From Perognathus longimembris pacificus (taxonomy: Eukaryota; Chordata; Mammalia; Rodentia; Heteromyidae), in the NCBI RefSeq assembly GCF_023159225.1, contig NC_063171.1:10361826-10425825 (forward strand): DNA of 64,000 nucleotides. Reading direction: 5' to 3'. The notes below the pieces were generated by a model, which saw nothing but the letters and a program-made list of their open reading frames with translations, was not told the origin of the DNA and searched no databases. Position 1 is the first letter of the stretch; the number at the start of each line of letters is the position of its first letter. Positions 9,962 to 21,962 of the stretch are shown piece by piece. A program made the position numbers and the translations under genes.

Positions 9962-10489
9962 TAGGAGGGAGACTTGGAATGGGGATCCTGAGGACTCATT
10001 CCTTTCTTCTTCAGTGGAATAAATGTGAACACAGTGAAGCCTTCCTTAAAATAACAACCAGTTCCCTTGAATCTAGCAAGCATGACTGGGAAAGAGGCTA
10101 GGATCGTCACTTCTGCTTACTAGAGAGCTTACATCATTTACATGTACCACAGGAGTTCACTAGCAAAATGGGGACATTCTAACTGAGTACTGCCAGGACT
10201 GAGAAAATGACCTAGTCATAACTCAATATAAAAATAGGTGTGCTCGTACACTATGCAAATGTGTTGGGGAACTGGAAAGCCACCTAGTATCCAGACTCTC
10301 ACAATTGTATGTGCCTTGGAAAGGTAGTAATTAGCCTCACACTGCTCATGCACTGAGAAATACTAACTTCCTCTCTTCCCACCCTTCCTGAGCTGATATG
10401 TCAGCTAGAGCTTACTCTTTCCACTGACCCCAATCCTGCAATGCTGCCATCTAGGGCTGACGCAGTAAGAGGTACTTCAGTAGCTTTTT
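9960..10489. other. Unique intergenic stretch
   Basis: Nothing recognised before the LTR-like repeat. Confidence 0.4.
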
Positions 10490-11197
10490 TGCTGAGGGCC
10501 ATGACTCCTTACACTCTGTACAAGAATTAACTAAAGACAAGATAAGAGCTAGTCATCCCAGAGTCTATATGGTATTAAGTCCTTAGCCCTGAGTCCATTC
10601 CTACTCAATTACCTTGGGAACTCCAGGACCTAAAGGATTTGCTGATAAGCATCTAATGACAAAAGAAAAATTGCTTCTCTTGTTAGTGGTCCCTTATCAT
10701 CTTCTGATAAAAGGTGAAGCTGACTAAGGCAGAGAACCACCAAAAGCTCAGTGGAGACACCAGGCTACAGTGACTAGTTCAGATGCCCTCAAGGGATGAT
10801 TCTATAACAACTTCTCCAACTTGGAAAGTGGAGGAGAAAGACTGAGGTGATGGTCAACTAGGTCACAGCTTTGGCTAATCACTGTGCAAACCTCTTTTCC
10901 CACCTGTTAGTATTTCCCCTACCTCAGGTCCTCGGCTCCTCCCACTGGCCCCCAGGTCCACCCATACCTGAACTCCCTGCCCTAGAGCTATAATGGGCCA
11001 CTCCCATTCACCACTTAGACCTACCTATTTCCCCTCTAGCCCAAGAGTTATGTGAACGACCACCTGGATTAAGGTGAGGATGCCAAATTGCTCTCTCTCC
11101 CTTGGGAAATATGGCCCCACTAGTAAGCCTTCTTCTCCTGTTCATGACTATCTCCTCATGGTCCCCTGGGATGGCTGGGACAGATTCTTTCACCACA
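10490..11197 (+). repeat. Putative LTR, about 700 bp
   Basis: Runs from TGCTGAGGGCCATGACTCC to GACAGATTCTTTCACCACA, giving TG...CA ends and a U5-like terminus. Its distal third is homologous, in inverted orientation, to 1-190 (shared AGCAATTTGG, GCTAGAGGGGAA, ATTATAGCTCTAGGGC). I found no target duplication, so the outer limits are provisional. Confidence 0.45.
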
Positions 11198-11296
11198 CCT
11201 GAGTTCCTTGTCCATTTAAACCCATAGCTCAGGTCTGAACCCTAAGACTGATGTTCTGCCTCCCATGACATGCCTTTTGTGCCCTTCACCAAGTCT

Positions 11297-11508
11297 TTTT
11301 TTTTTTTTTTTTTTTGCCAGTCCTGGGCCTTGAACTTAGGGCCTGAGCACTGTCCCTGGCTTCTTTTTGCTCAAGGCTAGCACTCTGCCACTTGAACCAC
11401 AGCACCACTTCTGGCTGTTTTCTGTATATGTGGTGCTGGGGAATCAAACCCAGGGCCTCATGTATACAAGGCAAGCACTCTTGCCACTAGACCATATCCC
11501 CAGCCCCC
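11297..11508 (-). mobile_element. IDL-Geo SINE with TSD
   Basis: Antisense full dimer. TSD TCACCAAGTCT plus T-run on both sides. Confidence 0.92.
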
Positions 11509-12250
11509 GTCACCAAGTCTTTTTTTATGTGGTACATAGGTGCAAATGGCCAGGCCAGTCCTGACCTGTGCAACCCATGGAGTTTGCACCTGGGATCTAA
11601 AATGTCTTATTTCAACACTAAGGTACAGTTGGTGGAGAGCTGATGGTAATATATACAGCACCTCTTTCCAGCCTGTATCTAGATCACCTGTCTCCTTCAA
11701 CACTTGGAATTGTACATATCCTTTTTCTGAAAACCCATCTTTTGGATTCTAGGCTACAATAGCCTTCAGATTCTTCTCCTCATTCCCCTGCCTTCCTTAC
11801 TAGACCCAGCTACCCCTCCTTCCTTCAGCAAAGCTATTTATCCTTCAGGCCACTAAGATAAACTATATTCAAAGTTGTGCATTTGTTATAAGTCTTTACC
11901 ATAGTTTTTTTTCTTCTGGTATGGATGCAGTGGTTCATACTTGTGATCTCATAATTTGAGACTGTAAGGGATAACCTGAGAACATGAGTGACTAAATATA
12001 AGTTTTCGTGTTAAAATTATAACAGCTTCTCAACCCTGGTGATGACTCCATGCTAGAGGGCTGCACCCCCACTCATGAGATTAGTTTCTTGTAGTTTGAT
12101 ATTTAAAAATATAGGGAGCCCTTGTACCTCTGTACCTAGGTAGCAACCATGGTAACAGATGGTAAAAAATGATCATAGTCATAGACTATAGAAATAACCA
12201 TAATAGTATTAGTAATGCCATGGTAACTGTTGAGTTGGCTTACTTATGAT
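11509..12250. other. Mostly unique stretch
   Basis: Contains a faint B1-like piece near 11925-12000 (GGTATGGATGCAGTGGTTCATAC). No gene seen. Confidence 0.4.
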
Positions 12251-12269
12251 TGAGTACTGGATTGTTTTA

Positions 12270-12472
12270 TTTATTTATTTTTTATTTTTATTTTTTGCCA
12301 GTCCTGGGCCTTGAACTCAGGGTCTGAGCACTGTCCCTGGCTTCCTTTTTGCTCAAGGCTAGCACTCTGCCACTTGAGCCACAGTGCCACTTCTGGCACT
12401 GTGAAGAATCAAACCTAGGGCTTCATGTATACAAAGCAAGCACTCTTGCCACTAGGCCATATTCCCAGCCCC
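12270..12472 (-). mobile_element. IDL-Geo SINE with 19-bp TSD
   Basis: Antisense dimer with a short internal deletion in the linker. Exact TSD TGAGTACTGGATTGTTTTA at 12251-12269 and 12473-12491. Confidence 0.93.
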
Positions 12473-12550
12473 TGAGTACTGGATTGTTTTAACCCACTCA
12501 TGCTTGCTTAGTAGTAATGGGAAACATGGAAGCAATTGTTAAAATAAAGT

Positions 12551-12975
12551 TGGTACTAGGTCAGCCTGACTGCAGAATTCTGCTTCTGTAAATGGCTTGC
12601 TTAACCCATTTGTGACTTGCTCTACCCCCTGCATTAATACCCTGCATCAGTGATACGTGACCACCTGCTGTCAGTTCCTGATACCAAGGCCAGTTCCGGT
12701 TATCAAAGCCAAAATAGGTAACTGAAGAAATAGGACAAGACTTGCTTGATAAATGCCATCCAATGAAATATCTGCCAAATTGGAAATACCCTGCCCATGT
12801 TGTAATTCCAATAAGAACCCTGTCTATCTGAGGGTCAAGGCTCTCAATCCAGATCTGCTGTGTTGGGTCTGTGACGGTTGAGAGTCCAGGCTCAAGCTTG
12901 CGATAAAGACTCTCATGCATTTGCATCGGAATTGGCTCCTTGGTGGTTTTTGGGGACATGAAATCTGACTAGCTG
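12551..12975 (+). repeat. Probable class-I LTR, boundaries uncertain
   Basis: The end GTTGGGTCTGTGACGG...GATAAAGACTCTCATGCATTTGCATCGG...TCCTTGGTGGTTTTTGGGG has the layout of the polyadenylation region and U5 of class-I LTRs. A 132-codon minus-strand frame across it is chance. No TSD or internal sequence seen. Confidence 0.5.
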
Positions 12976-13015
12976 GGGCAAAATGTGAGACCTCAATCCC
13001 CCATCTCAGCAAAGA

Positions 13016-13200
13016 AGCTAAGCATGATGATACAGAGTTGTAATTGTAGCTACATAGAAGGCTTCGCTAGAAATATTTCAGACCAATGTTGACCTGGGCC
13101 TAAAGCAAAAGACCCTATATCAGAAGTGGTAGAATATTTGCCTGGCAAGCACCAGGCCCTAAATTCCAATTCCTGTATCATCAAAAACACAACAACAACA
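13016..13200 (+). mobile_element. Old B1 plus ID-like composite SINE
   Basis: A B1-like part is followed by GAAGTGGTAGAATATTTGCC, an ID-like box A, and an A/C-rich tail. Confidence 0.5.
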
Positions 13201-13222
13201 AAACACAGTTTTTCATCTTTTG

Positions 13223-13431
13223 CTTCTTTTTTTTTTTTTGGCCAGTCCTGGGGCTTGGACTCAGGGCCTGAGCACTGTCCCTGGCTTCTGCTTGCTCAAG
13301 GCTAGCACTCTGCCACTTGAGCCACAGCGCCGCTTCTGGCCGTTTTCTGTATATGTGGTGCTGGGGAATTGAACCCAGGGCCTCATGTATACGAGGCAAG
13401 CACTCTTGCCACTAGGCCATATCCCCAGCCC
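13223..13431 (-). mobile_element. IDL-Geo SINE with 17-bp TSD
   Basis: Antisense full dimer. Exact TSD CAGTTTTTCATCTTTTG at 13206-13222 and 13432-13448. Confidence 0.95.
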
Positions 13432-13579
13432 CAGTTTTTCATCTTTTGAAGAGTGAATAGGAACATTCCTACATTGCTATCTGCTACACAGTCTAGGAGT
13501 ATGCTCTGCCTTGAAGAGGGCCCTAGGGCTGGGAATGTACACTTCTTAATCAGCACAAGGCTCTGGAGTGTTGCTTTAC

Positions 13580-14186
<607 letters not shown>

Positions 14187-14350
14187 GGGCTGGGAATGTG
14201 GTTTAGTGGTAGAGTGCTAGCCCTGCGTGTGCGTAGCCCTGGGCTGGATTCCATAGTGCCACATAAACAAAAGAAAAAGAAAAAAGCTGAGAGCATCCAC
14301 ACCCGGAGTTCAAGCCCCAGGACTGGTAAACAACAACAACAAAAGAAAGA
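14187..14350 (+). mobile_element. IDL-Geo SINE, Geo half internally deleted
   Basis: The sense tRNA-like half is complete, but the Geo half keeps only its end GAGTTCAAGCCCCAGGACTGG. Confidence 0.85.
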
Positions 14351-14664
14351 GAAGATGCAACACTAAGGGGATTCCAGCTGCTGCAGAGAGGTGCCTCCAC
14401 CCCATTATCCTCAGTTTAGACACAGCTGTCAAGATGCAAAGAGAGCACCCCAGCTCTGGGAAGAATGTAGATTCTCAAACTTTATTTTCTCCAGCTTTGT
14501 TTCTGCTTTCACTCTCACCCCTTTAAAATGCAAATTGAGCCTTAGTGGTAGGGCAGGAGAGAGCTGTGGGACAGAGAGATAATTGGTCATGAATGACTTT
14601 CATTTGCTTTTTGCAAAGCACTGACAGCCCCTAGCAATAAAGGCACTATTGCCCTTTGCTTATG

Positions 14665-14762
14665 CTCTCCCTCTCCTCTCTCTCCTCTCTCATCTCTTCT
14701 CTCATCCCTCTCCTCTCTCCTCTCCCTCCCTCCCTCCCTCCCTCCCTCCCTCCCTCCCCCTT
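14665..14762 (+). repeat. (TCTCC)n / (CCCT)n low-complexity tract
   Basis: Pyrimidine-only run ending in regular CCCT repeats. Confidence 0.95.
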
Positions 14763-14880
14763 CTCTCTGGTGATCCTGGGCTTAAATTTAGGGTCTGGTT
14801 ACTATGGTTAGGGTTTTTCACTCCAGGCTCTCCCAGCTTTGCCTCCACAGCCAACTTTTTGGTGGTTAATTGGAGATATG
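14763..14880 (-). mobile_element. B1-Geo SINE fragment
   Basis: Antisense Geo-like start GATCCTGGGCTTAAATTTAGG and linker TTTTTGGTGGTTAATTGGAGA; the B1 half is missing. The pyrimidine tract sits where its tail would be. Confidence 0.65.
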
Positions 14881-15741
14881 CATGTCAGGACTGTAATGTG
14901 GAGGTCAGATCTGGCCAGTGCCATCTTTGGCTGTTGAGGGGTATTAGATTGACTCCATCTCAGTTAAAGAGAGCAGAAGCTGACTCCCTCAGAGGCAGGC
15001 TCTCCCCTGCCTCTGAGCCTCAGGGTTGGGAGTGTGCCCTGTCTACTCAGAATCCAGAGAAGTTCCCCTTCACTATGATAAATTGTGTAAACTGCTTGAG
15101 GCGTGGAAGGTTCAAGGAACGTTCAAGGTTAAACCTGTGCCCTCCCAAGAGTAGGCGTATCCACCTGCATCATGTGAGCCCCACCAAATCTATGCGCCTA
15201 ACTAGAATGATAGGTTGGTTCAAACAGATACTATGAGACAGACTGTAACTCCATTGGCCACCTGCATGTGACCTGGCATGCTCATAACCTCATTGGCCAC
15301 CTGTGTGTGGCAGGTTTGACTATGTAATGTTTGTCTATATAACCAGGCCTGGAAGGCCGTATGTGGTCGCAGTTTCAGCTCCTGAGTCTGGGCTGTGACC
15401 CTGGCCGGTCAGTTCGCTTTTTTTTTTTTGGCCAGTCCTGGGCCTTGGACTCAGGGCCTGAGCACTGTCCCTGGCTTCTTCCCGCTCAAGGCTAGCACTC
15501 CGCCACTTGAGACACAGCGCCGCTTCTGGCCGTTTTTCTGTATATGTGGTGCTGGGGAATCGAACCTAGGGCCTCGTGTATCCGAGGCAGGCACTCTTGC
15601 CACTAGGCTATCTCCCCAGCCCCTCAGTTCGCTTTTTACTACCTCAATAAATCCATCCTTTTATCATCTTTTTGCTGGAGACTGAGTGGTAGACTCTTGA
15701 AGGAACCAGGAATCCCCTTGATTGATATGGTGCTGTTGGGA
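14881..15741 (+). repeat. Probable LTR split by a SINE
   Basis: Contains a TATA box (GTCTATATAACCAGG at about 15331), then a SINE at 15423-15623, then AATAAATCC (about 15645) and a U5-like end GTGCTGTTGGGACA. With the SINE removed it is a typical promoter, poly-A signal and terminus arrangement. The start is not resolved and the class is unknown. Confidence 0.55.
15423..15623 (-). mobile_element. IDL-Geo SINE inside an LTR
   Basis: Antisense full dimer. TSD TCAGTTCGCTTTTT at 15409-15422 and 15624-15637. Confidence 0.95.
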
Positions 15742-15764
15742 CAGGGAAATTAAAAGCATTACAG

Positions 15765-15845
15765 AGGGTTGTTCTGAGGAAACCATAATGTATGTACTCC
15801 TGACATACCTTTGTGCAATCTCTTGGTGCAATTAATATACTCTAA
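15765..15845 (+). mobile_element. L1-like 3' tail, family B
   Basis: ACAGAGGGTTGTTCTGAGGAAACC...CTTGGTGCAATTAATATACTC is related to 16970-17036 and 26545-26630, so it is a dispersed repeat end. Confidence 0.5.
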
Positions 15846-15865
15846 AAGAATGAATGAATGACAAG

Positions 15866-15962
15866 GAAGGTAGAGACATGACTCAGTTGGTAGAATGCTA
15901 GCTAATGGACAAAAGTGGCCATAGAAAAGTTTGATTCCTGGTCTTGGACCAAGAAAAAAGAA
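15866..15962 (+). mobile_element. tRNA-derived SINE monomer, old
   Basis: CATGACTCAGTTGGTAGAATGC and GTTTGATTCCTGGTC are box A- and box B-like. Confidence 0.5.
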
Positions 15963-16170
15963 AAAGAAGGATGAATGACAGGAATGTAAAACAGTGTCTG
16001 ATGGGGGGGGTGTAGCAGTGAAAGAGGGCAGGGCTAATAGGGGAGGCGGGTGAATAATGACTCTTATTGTGGGGATCGTCTTTGTATGAAAATAAAACAA
16101 GGAAGCCTGTTGAAATTCTTTTTAAATAGGGATGAAGGGATAAGGGAGAGTGATAAGAGGGGGCAAAGTT

Positions 16171-16384
16171 GGGCTGGGAATATGGCCTAGTGGTAAAATA
16201 CTTGCCTTGTATACATGAAGCCCTGGGTTTGATTCCTCAGCATCACATACATAGAAAAAGCCACAAGTGGCACTGTGGCTCAAGTGGTAGAGTGCTAGCC
16301 TTGAGCAAAAAGAAGCCAGGGACAGTGCTCAGGCCCTGAGTTCAAGCCCCAGGACTTGCGAAAAACAAAACAAAACAAAAAAAG
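16171..16384 (+). mobile_element. IDL-Geo SINE
   Basis: Sense full dimer, with an (AAAAC)n-type tail. Confidence 0.92.
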
Positions 16385-16969
16385 TGGAAGCGAAGTTGAT
16401 TGGGAAACAATCTATGCATATGTGGAAATGTGGTCAACTTATCTTAGACAAATGATGTATGCTAACAAAAACATTTAATATTATAGAATATTTTTTAACT
16501 AGTAGATAAATTTAAACAAGGGTTCAACAAATAATTTATTCCTATTCCTTGCTAAGTTTTGAGAGTTGTTCATAGGTTGTTCTTGGCCTTATTCACTCCT
16601 TTCTTGGCTTCTTGGTAGTAAATCTTTTTGTTTGATTTTGGTTTTTTATGCCTTTAAACTCTAATTTTAGTAGATAAATTCTTGATGTGCACTATATATA
16701 GTATGTATTTTATAAAATATTCTGGATTAAGCAGACTTGCTTGTAAATTATCTATTGTTTTTGTGTATACCTAGTTGATCTGATAAAGAGCTTAGCATCT
16801 TACTAAAAAGCCTAAAACAGCAGAGAGAAAGCAGATATTGTGAAACCTTTTTGTGAATTTAAAAAGTGCAAAGTTAATATTTAGTTAAGATTTAATAGTA
16901 ATAACAAAAGCAAGCATGTAGAATAATGTAGCCTGGTATATTTACACAGAATATTAGTGACCTGACTAG
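16385..16969. other. AT-rich unique stretch
   Basis: No gene or repeat recognised. Confidence 0.5.
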
Positions 16970-17160
16970 AGGATTCAAAGCATATATACTGTATGCATGC
17001 CTGAAATCCCTTGGTGAAGTTAATAAACCCTAAAATGATGCACATATCTAAAAGATGTGTGGCTTAAGGGGTAGGACACTAGTTGCGTGAGCAAGCAAAC
17101 TAGGCAAGTACAAGGCTCTGAGTTCACATTTTATATGCCTACAAAGCAAAAAAATAGAAA
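16970..17160 (+). mobile_element. L1-like tail (family B) plus ID-like SINE
   Basis: CTGAAATCCCTTGGTGAAGTTAATAAAC is followed by an old ID-like monomer (GTGTGGCTTAAGGGGTAGGAC). Confidence 0.5.
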
Positions 17161-17195
17161 CAAACTAGCAAATGAAAAAAAAAAACGAATATATT

Positions 17196-17416
17196 TCTGA
17201 AGCTCAGCACAGTGGTGGGTTCACATTTGGCTGAGATTCAGAGGATCATGGTGTGATGGCACAAAAGAAGGAAGCTGGGGCCGAAGTCTGTGCGACTCCA
17301 ATTTCAAAGTAATTAGCAAAAACCTAGACTGGAGGCACGAGCAAAAAAAGCAGAGTAAGGGTGAAGTCCTATGTTCAAGCACTAGTACCAGCCAAAAAAA
17401 AAAAAAAAAAGGAAAG
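17196..17416 (+). mobile_element. Old B1 plus tRNA-like composite SINE
   Basis: B1-like GCTCAGCACAGTGGTGGG, then a tRNA-like CTATGTTCAAGCACTAGTACC, then poly-A. Confidence 0.55.
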
Positions 17417-17859
17417 AAAAGAAAAGAAAAAAAGAAACAACAAGAACCATGAAGGAAAGATGGCAACTGAAATTCTATAAAATAGCTGTAGTCTCATGAT
17501 TGCAAGAAGAACAGAAAGTTAAAGGTCAAATCCTGAAACACACATAAAACCTGCCTAAAAACAGGCAAATCAGAAATTGTGTTAAAGATAAAGTCAAAGA
17601 CAACTTGAAAATTTTCCAACAGAGATGGTGAATTTACAAAATATATTGAAAATTCATCAAGATGTCTCCATTACTGGTGATTAGCGCTGACAGGAGATAG
17701 GGCCACTTTTGGTGAACATAGGTAGTACCTTGTCTGAGGGACTGCACTGTGTCCTGGGTTATGGTCTGATGTAGTTTACATGTTTTTTTTTTTTTTTTTT
17801 TTTTGTGAACCATGCCTCCTGGCCGATAACTTACTTCAGACATTTTATGTAGGCAGAGT

Positions 17860-18064
17860 GGGTTTTTGTTTTTTGCCAGTCCTGAGTCTTGAACTCAGGG
17901 CCTGGGCACTGTCCCTGAGTTTCTTTTGCTCAGGGCTAGCACTGTACAAATTGAGCTACAGTGCCACTTCTGGCTTTTTCTGCTTATGTGATACTGAGGA
18001 ATCGAATCCAGAGCTTCATGCATGCTAGGCTAGTGCTCTACCACTAAGGCACATTCCCAGCCCT
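17860..18064 (-). mobile_element. IDL-Geo SINE, older copy
   Basis: Antisense dimer, GCCAGTCCTGAGTCTTGAAC to ACATTCCCAGCCC. Confidence 0.88.
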
Positions 18065-18221
18065 AAGCATGGTGTTTGATGACTTAAAATCTTTTTCACA
18101 TGCTATCTCAATAGATAGTCTGTGAGGTTGTCATTTTACCGTTTTGCAGTTCAGGGAGCATCTCAGAGAATATGAACAATATGATGTTTCCTTGATTGAT
18201 GAATGATTGATTGCTTGTTTT

Positions 18222-18370
18222 ATTTAGTGGCTGGGATTTGAACTCAGCATTGAAGACTTGCTAGGCAAGGGCTCTATCACCCAATGCTATTGCTTTTACT
18301 TAGTTTTTCAGATAAAGTCTTGTACTGACGCTGCCTAGGTTGTCTTTGAACCATGATCCTCCTACTTATT
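18222..18370 (-). mobile_element. Old tRNA-like plus B1 SINE, antisense
   Basis: TTTGAACTCAGCATTG...GCTAGGCAAGGGCTC then a B1-like part. Very diverged. Confidence 0.4.
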
Positions 18371-18455
18371 GTTGGGGCCACATGTGTGGCCTGAAGATAT
18401 ACTATTTAGAACATTAGAAGCCCAAAAACTTTCTCTGCTGTCCATAATCACAGGT

Positions 18456-18558
18456 CACTTTTTTTTGTTGGTTGTGGGGCTTGAAATCTGGCCCTGGGCA
18501 CTGTCTCTGAGCTCAGCTCAAGGCTAGCGCTCTACCAATTGAGCCACAGCGCCACTTC
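18456..18558 (-). mobile_element. Geo-only SINE fragment with its own TSD
   Basis: Only the Geo half is present, yet it is flanked by exact CTGCTGTCCATAATCA (18435-18450, 18559-18574). It is thus a 5'-truncated insertion, not a decayed full copy. Confidence 0.85.
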
Positions 18559-18666
18559 CTGCTGTCCATAATCAAATGTGTCCTGATACCTTGTAGTTAA
18601 TCATTTAATCACAGCTGTTCAGTAATACAGGGGCCCTCTGGTGGGTCTGTTCTTTGTGACCGCATT

Positions 18667-18862
18667 TTTTTTTGTCAGTCCTGAAGCTTGAACTCAGGGC
18701 CTAGGCACTGTCCTTGAGCTTCTTATGCTCAAGGCTAGCATTCTACCACTTGAGCCACAGCACCACATTCGGCATTTTCTTTTTTTGTGGTACTGAGGGA
18801 TAGAACCCAGGGCTTCATCCATGCTAGGCAAGCACTCTACCACTCAGCCACATTCCCAGACC
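18667..18862 (-). mobile_element. IDL-Geo SINE with TSD
   Basis: Antisense dimer. TSD TGTGACYGCATTT, one mismatch. Confidence 0.9.
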
Positions 18863-18875
18863 TGTGACTGCATTT

Positions 18876-19483
18876 GGCAGCTTTTTCTTAGTAACAAATA
18901 TTTATTGAGCAAGAAGACTCAATTAGTCACAGTGCTAAGAGTTCCTGTGGGTCATCTTTGAGAAATACACCCATCCAAGTTCAAAGAATAGACTCAGAGA
19001 CAGGAAGGGGAGCAGAAATGAGACTGTCATGATAGACTGTCATGCAATATTGGTTGTCTGGTTGGCAGGCATGCTTCAAGGAGTTGTACATAGCAAGTGA
19101 TTTATACCTTAATGTGCAAATCCTTCCTGATCCTCATTAGCTGAGTATTATAGGGCATACAGGAGGTTTTTTTCTTTTTAATTTCAATTGCTATCAATCT
19201 TGTGTTGTATGGTTGTTTTGTAGTTGTTTTCTCACAGGAGTTTTTATTATTTTCTACTGGATAATTTTAATACACACACCTTTTGGAATTACTTTATAAG
19301 ATGGCCTGGGTTGTCTCCACCACTCCCTTCTTTGGAAAGCCAACCTAGGTATGTGCTTTCTTCCTCCTACACAGTTTTTATTTACTTTCTCAGTATTGTG
19401 GTCCACATTTTGCCATGCTACAAGGGGGTACTCATGTCTTATTTGCTTACTCTGTTCATCTAGATAATTTCCCAGTGAATGGG
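18876..19483. other. Unique intergenic stretch
   Basis: No gene recognised. Confidence 0.5.
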
Positions 19484-19614
19484 TTTCCTTCCTTCCTTCC
19501 TTCCTTCCTTCCTTCCTTCCTTCCTTCCTTCCTTCCTTCCTTCCTTTCTTCCTTCCTTCCTTCCTTCCTTCCTTCCTTCCTTCCTTCCTTCCTTCCTTCC
19601 TTCCTTCCTTCTTT
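19484..19614 (+). repeat. (TTCC)n microsatellite
   Basis: About 32 units with two interruptions. It is contiguous with the T-rich tail of the SINE that follows. Confidence 0.97.
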
Positions 19615-19838
19615 CTTTGTTTCTTCTTTCTTTCTCTTTCTTCTTTCTTTCCAGTTCTGAGGCTTGAACTCAGGGCCTGGGCACTGTCCATGAGCTTCTT
19701 TTGCTTAGGGCTAGCACTTTACCTCTTGAGTCACAGCGTTACTTCTGCCTTTTTCTGTTTATGTGCTACTGAGGAATGGAACCCAGGGCTTCATGCAAGC
19801 TATGTAAGCACTCGACCACTAAACCACATTTCCAGCCC
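19615..19838 (-). mobile_element. IDL-Geo SINE, tail expanded to TTCC
   Basis: Antisense dimer; TTTCTTTC-type tail, then CCAGTTCTGAGGCTTGAAC to ACATTTCCAGCCC. Confidence 0.88.
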
Positions 19839-20032
19839 TGCATGGATTTTCTGATTGTCACATAAAGAAGTATTTGGGTCGTTGTGTTGGTGAGTTTTCA
19901 CACAGGGTCAGGTGCCTAGTTATGAAATGGACTACCACTATTTTCATATCATCTACACCAAGTGTAAACAGTTCCCTAAGGGGAACCAAATCCCTCTTTT
20001 CATATTCAGGTTCCTTCATTTATGTCTGGTGG

Positions 20033-20033
<1 letters not shown>

Positions 20034-20064
<31 letters not shown>

Positions 20065-20098
20065 ACACACATACACACACACACAGAGACACACACAG
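20034..20098 (+). repeat. (AC)n microsatellite, interrupted
   Basis: AC repeats with TC, TA and AG interruptions. Confidence 0.95.
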
Positions 20099-20737
20099 AG
20101 GGAAGATAGCAGTACTTCAAAGTTGCCCAGTGTTAAAACAGGAACTCTTGACATTCTTTCCAAATACAAGGGCAACAACTGCATATTTTCTACATTGAAC
20201 TCCTCTTCTGACCTGTTTGCTGATTACACACAGTGTTTGTTGGCTACATCAAGCAAGGACTCTAGAACTGAAGTTAGCAAATTTGACCACTAGATGTCAG
20301 ACCAGCACTTGTTACTGGATGGAAAATACCTGACCCATTAAACTGCAGTTTCACTTGGGTTTTAATATGGCAAATCTAAGTTACTGTAGGCATTAATGTC
20401 ACAGGCATTGACTGGGATTATCATTGTTATCCACATTTAATTGCTCCCTGGTATGGGTAGAGGGACTGTCTGGGGATATTTCACAAATCACATGTACTTG
20501 ACCTTGGTATTTAGCACATACTATCTCACCTGTCAGCTTTCTTTTGTTGTAGTTTCTGGCTGCTGTTCATCTGCATTTTTTCAATACTGAGTTGCAATCA
20601 TTTCACAGTGTCAGGTAAGGGACTAGTCTGAAGCTAATATTACACAATGTTCTGATGGTGCTATCCTTAGGGTTAAGCTTTCCAGTAGTCTTTTACTGCG
20701 TTCAGATTCATTTAATTGATTATTTTTAGTTTATTTT
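20099..20737. other. Unique intergenic stretch
   Basis: No gene recognised. Confidence 0.5.
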
Positions 20738-20862
20738 TTGAGATGGGCATTTTACTATATTACCTCAGCTGATCTTGAGCATGTGAGCTTAAGTGATTCT
20801 GCTGTCTCCACGCAGCCTCACAAGCAGCTGGAACTACAGAGGTGTACCATGATATCCAGCTT
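20738..20862 (-). mobile_element. Old B1-like monomer, antisense
   Basis: TTTGAGATGGGCATTTTACT and GCCTCACAAGCAGCTGGAACTACAG are diverged antisense 7SL blocks. Confidence 0.5.
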
Positions 20863-21308
20863 CTCTTTGCTTTTAGGACCAATGTGTTGAGCATGGCTTA
20901 CTTGGTTCAGCCTGGTTGGATACCTGTTGAGCTCAGGCTCCTCATCTGACACATCTCCACTAGCTGCTCTAAACTCACCTGCCAGGGCTGTCTTTATTCT
21001 TCCCTTCACCTCTTCAACCAAGGAGCTTTTTGAAATCCTTCAGACTTCAATTAAGGAGCCTCTGTGGGTGAAGAGCTCCATGACCTCCAACTGGGTTGGT
21101 GCCTTTTTAGGGCTCTAATATGTTATTCCCTCTCTCCTCTTGCCCCTTCATGATTTATAGCAACACATCTTTATTTTGTGACAGACCTAGAAGCCAGAAG
21201 TTACTTTCTTTCAAGTTCCTAAGCCTCTATATTCCGTGGCTAACAGCCCCTTCTCCACGTCAAGACCAATAGTTACATCTCTCTTCCAGCTTTTGCTACT
21301 GTGGTATT

Positions 21309-21496
21309 GTTTGGTTTTGTTTTTGTTGCCAGTCCTGGGGCTTGAACTCCTGGCTTCTTTTTGCTCAAGGCTAGCACTCTGCCACTTGAGCCACAGTGCC
21401 ACCTCTGGCTTTTACTATATATGTGGTACTGAGGAATTGAACCCAGGGCATGTATATGAGGCATGCACTCTTGCAACTAGACCATATTCCCAGCCC
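21309..21496 (-). mobile_element. IDL-Geo SINE with TSD
   Basis: Antisense dimer lacking part of the Geo half. TSD TGCTACTGTGGTATT at 21294-21308 and 21497-21511. Confidence 0.93.
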
Positions 21497-21537
21497 TGCT
21501 ACTGTGGTATTAAGTCCTCTCCCACCCCCTTTTCTTA

Positions 21538-21612
21538 GCTAGTGGAAATTGAATTCAGGATCTTGTGCTTGTTAAGCTGGTGAGTTACCACATGAACCAT
21601 GACCCATCTCAT
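21538..21612 (-). mobile_element. Old tRNA-derived SINE, antisense
   Basis: TTGAATTCAGGATCTTGTGC and TGAGTTACCACATGAACC fit degraded antisense boxes. Confidence 0.4.
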
Positions 21613-21767
21613 CCACTTTTGACTTTCTCTTATTTTCCGTTTTGAAAGTTCAACAGTCTTTTACCAACAAACACATGCAGGGTTATGTCTTCAACTCCAC
21701 TAATGGTAAAAACAGCACCTCTGTCAAGACCCACTATGGAGATACTGTCTCTTAAAAATGATTGAAA

Positions 21768-21912
21768 GGGGTGGCACTGAATGACACCAATCCTAGCTGC
21801 ATGAGGAGCAGAGATAGGAGGGTCAAGGTTTGAGGCCAACCAGGACAAAAATTAAAATAAACTAAAGTCAAAGTTTTAGGGATGTGGCTCAAGTGGTAGA
21901 GTTTTCATACAA
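21768..21912 (+). mobile_element. Old B1 plus ID-like SINE
   Basis: GGTTTGAGGCCAACCAGG (B1) is followed by GATGTGGCTCAAGTGGTAGAG (ID-like). Confidence 0.5.
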
Positions 21913-21962
21913 AGAATGGTAATACTCACACAAAGTAGTTCATTAAATTTAGGAAATTCTTG

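Noticed and set aside
12561..12959. 132-codon minus-strand frame
   Set aside because: Lies wholly within an LTR-like repeat and resembles no retroviral protein.
14649..15236. 195-codon plus-strand frame
   Set aside because: It starts in a pyrimidine tract, crosses a SINE fragment and runs through the probable LTR. No domain and no consistent origin.
19254..19691. Frames of Lys-Glu-Gly-Arg or Phe-Leu-Pro-Ser repeats here and at 44.7 kb
   Set aside because: Translated TTCC microsatellites.
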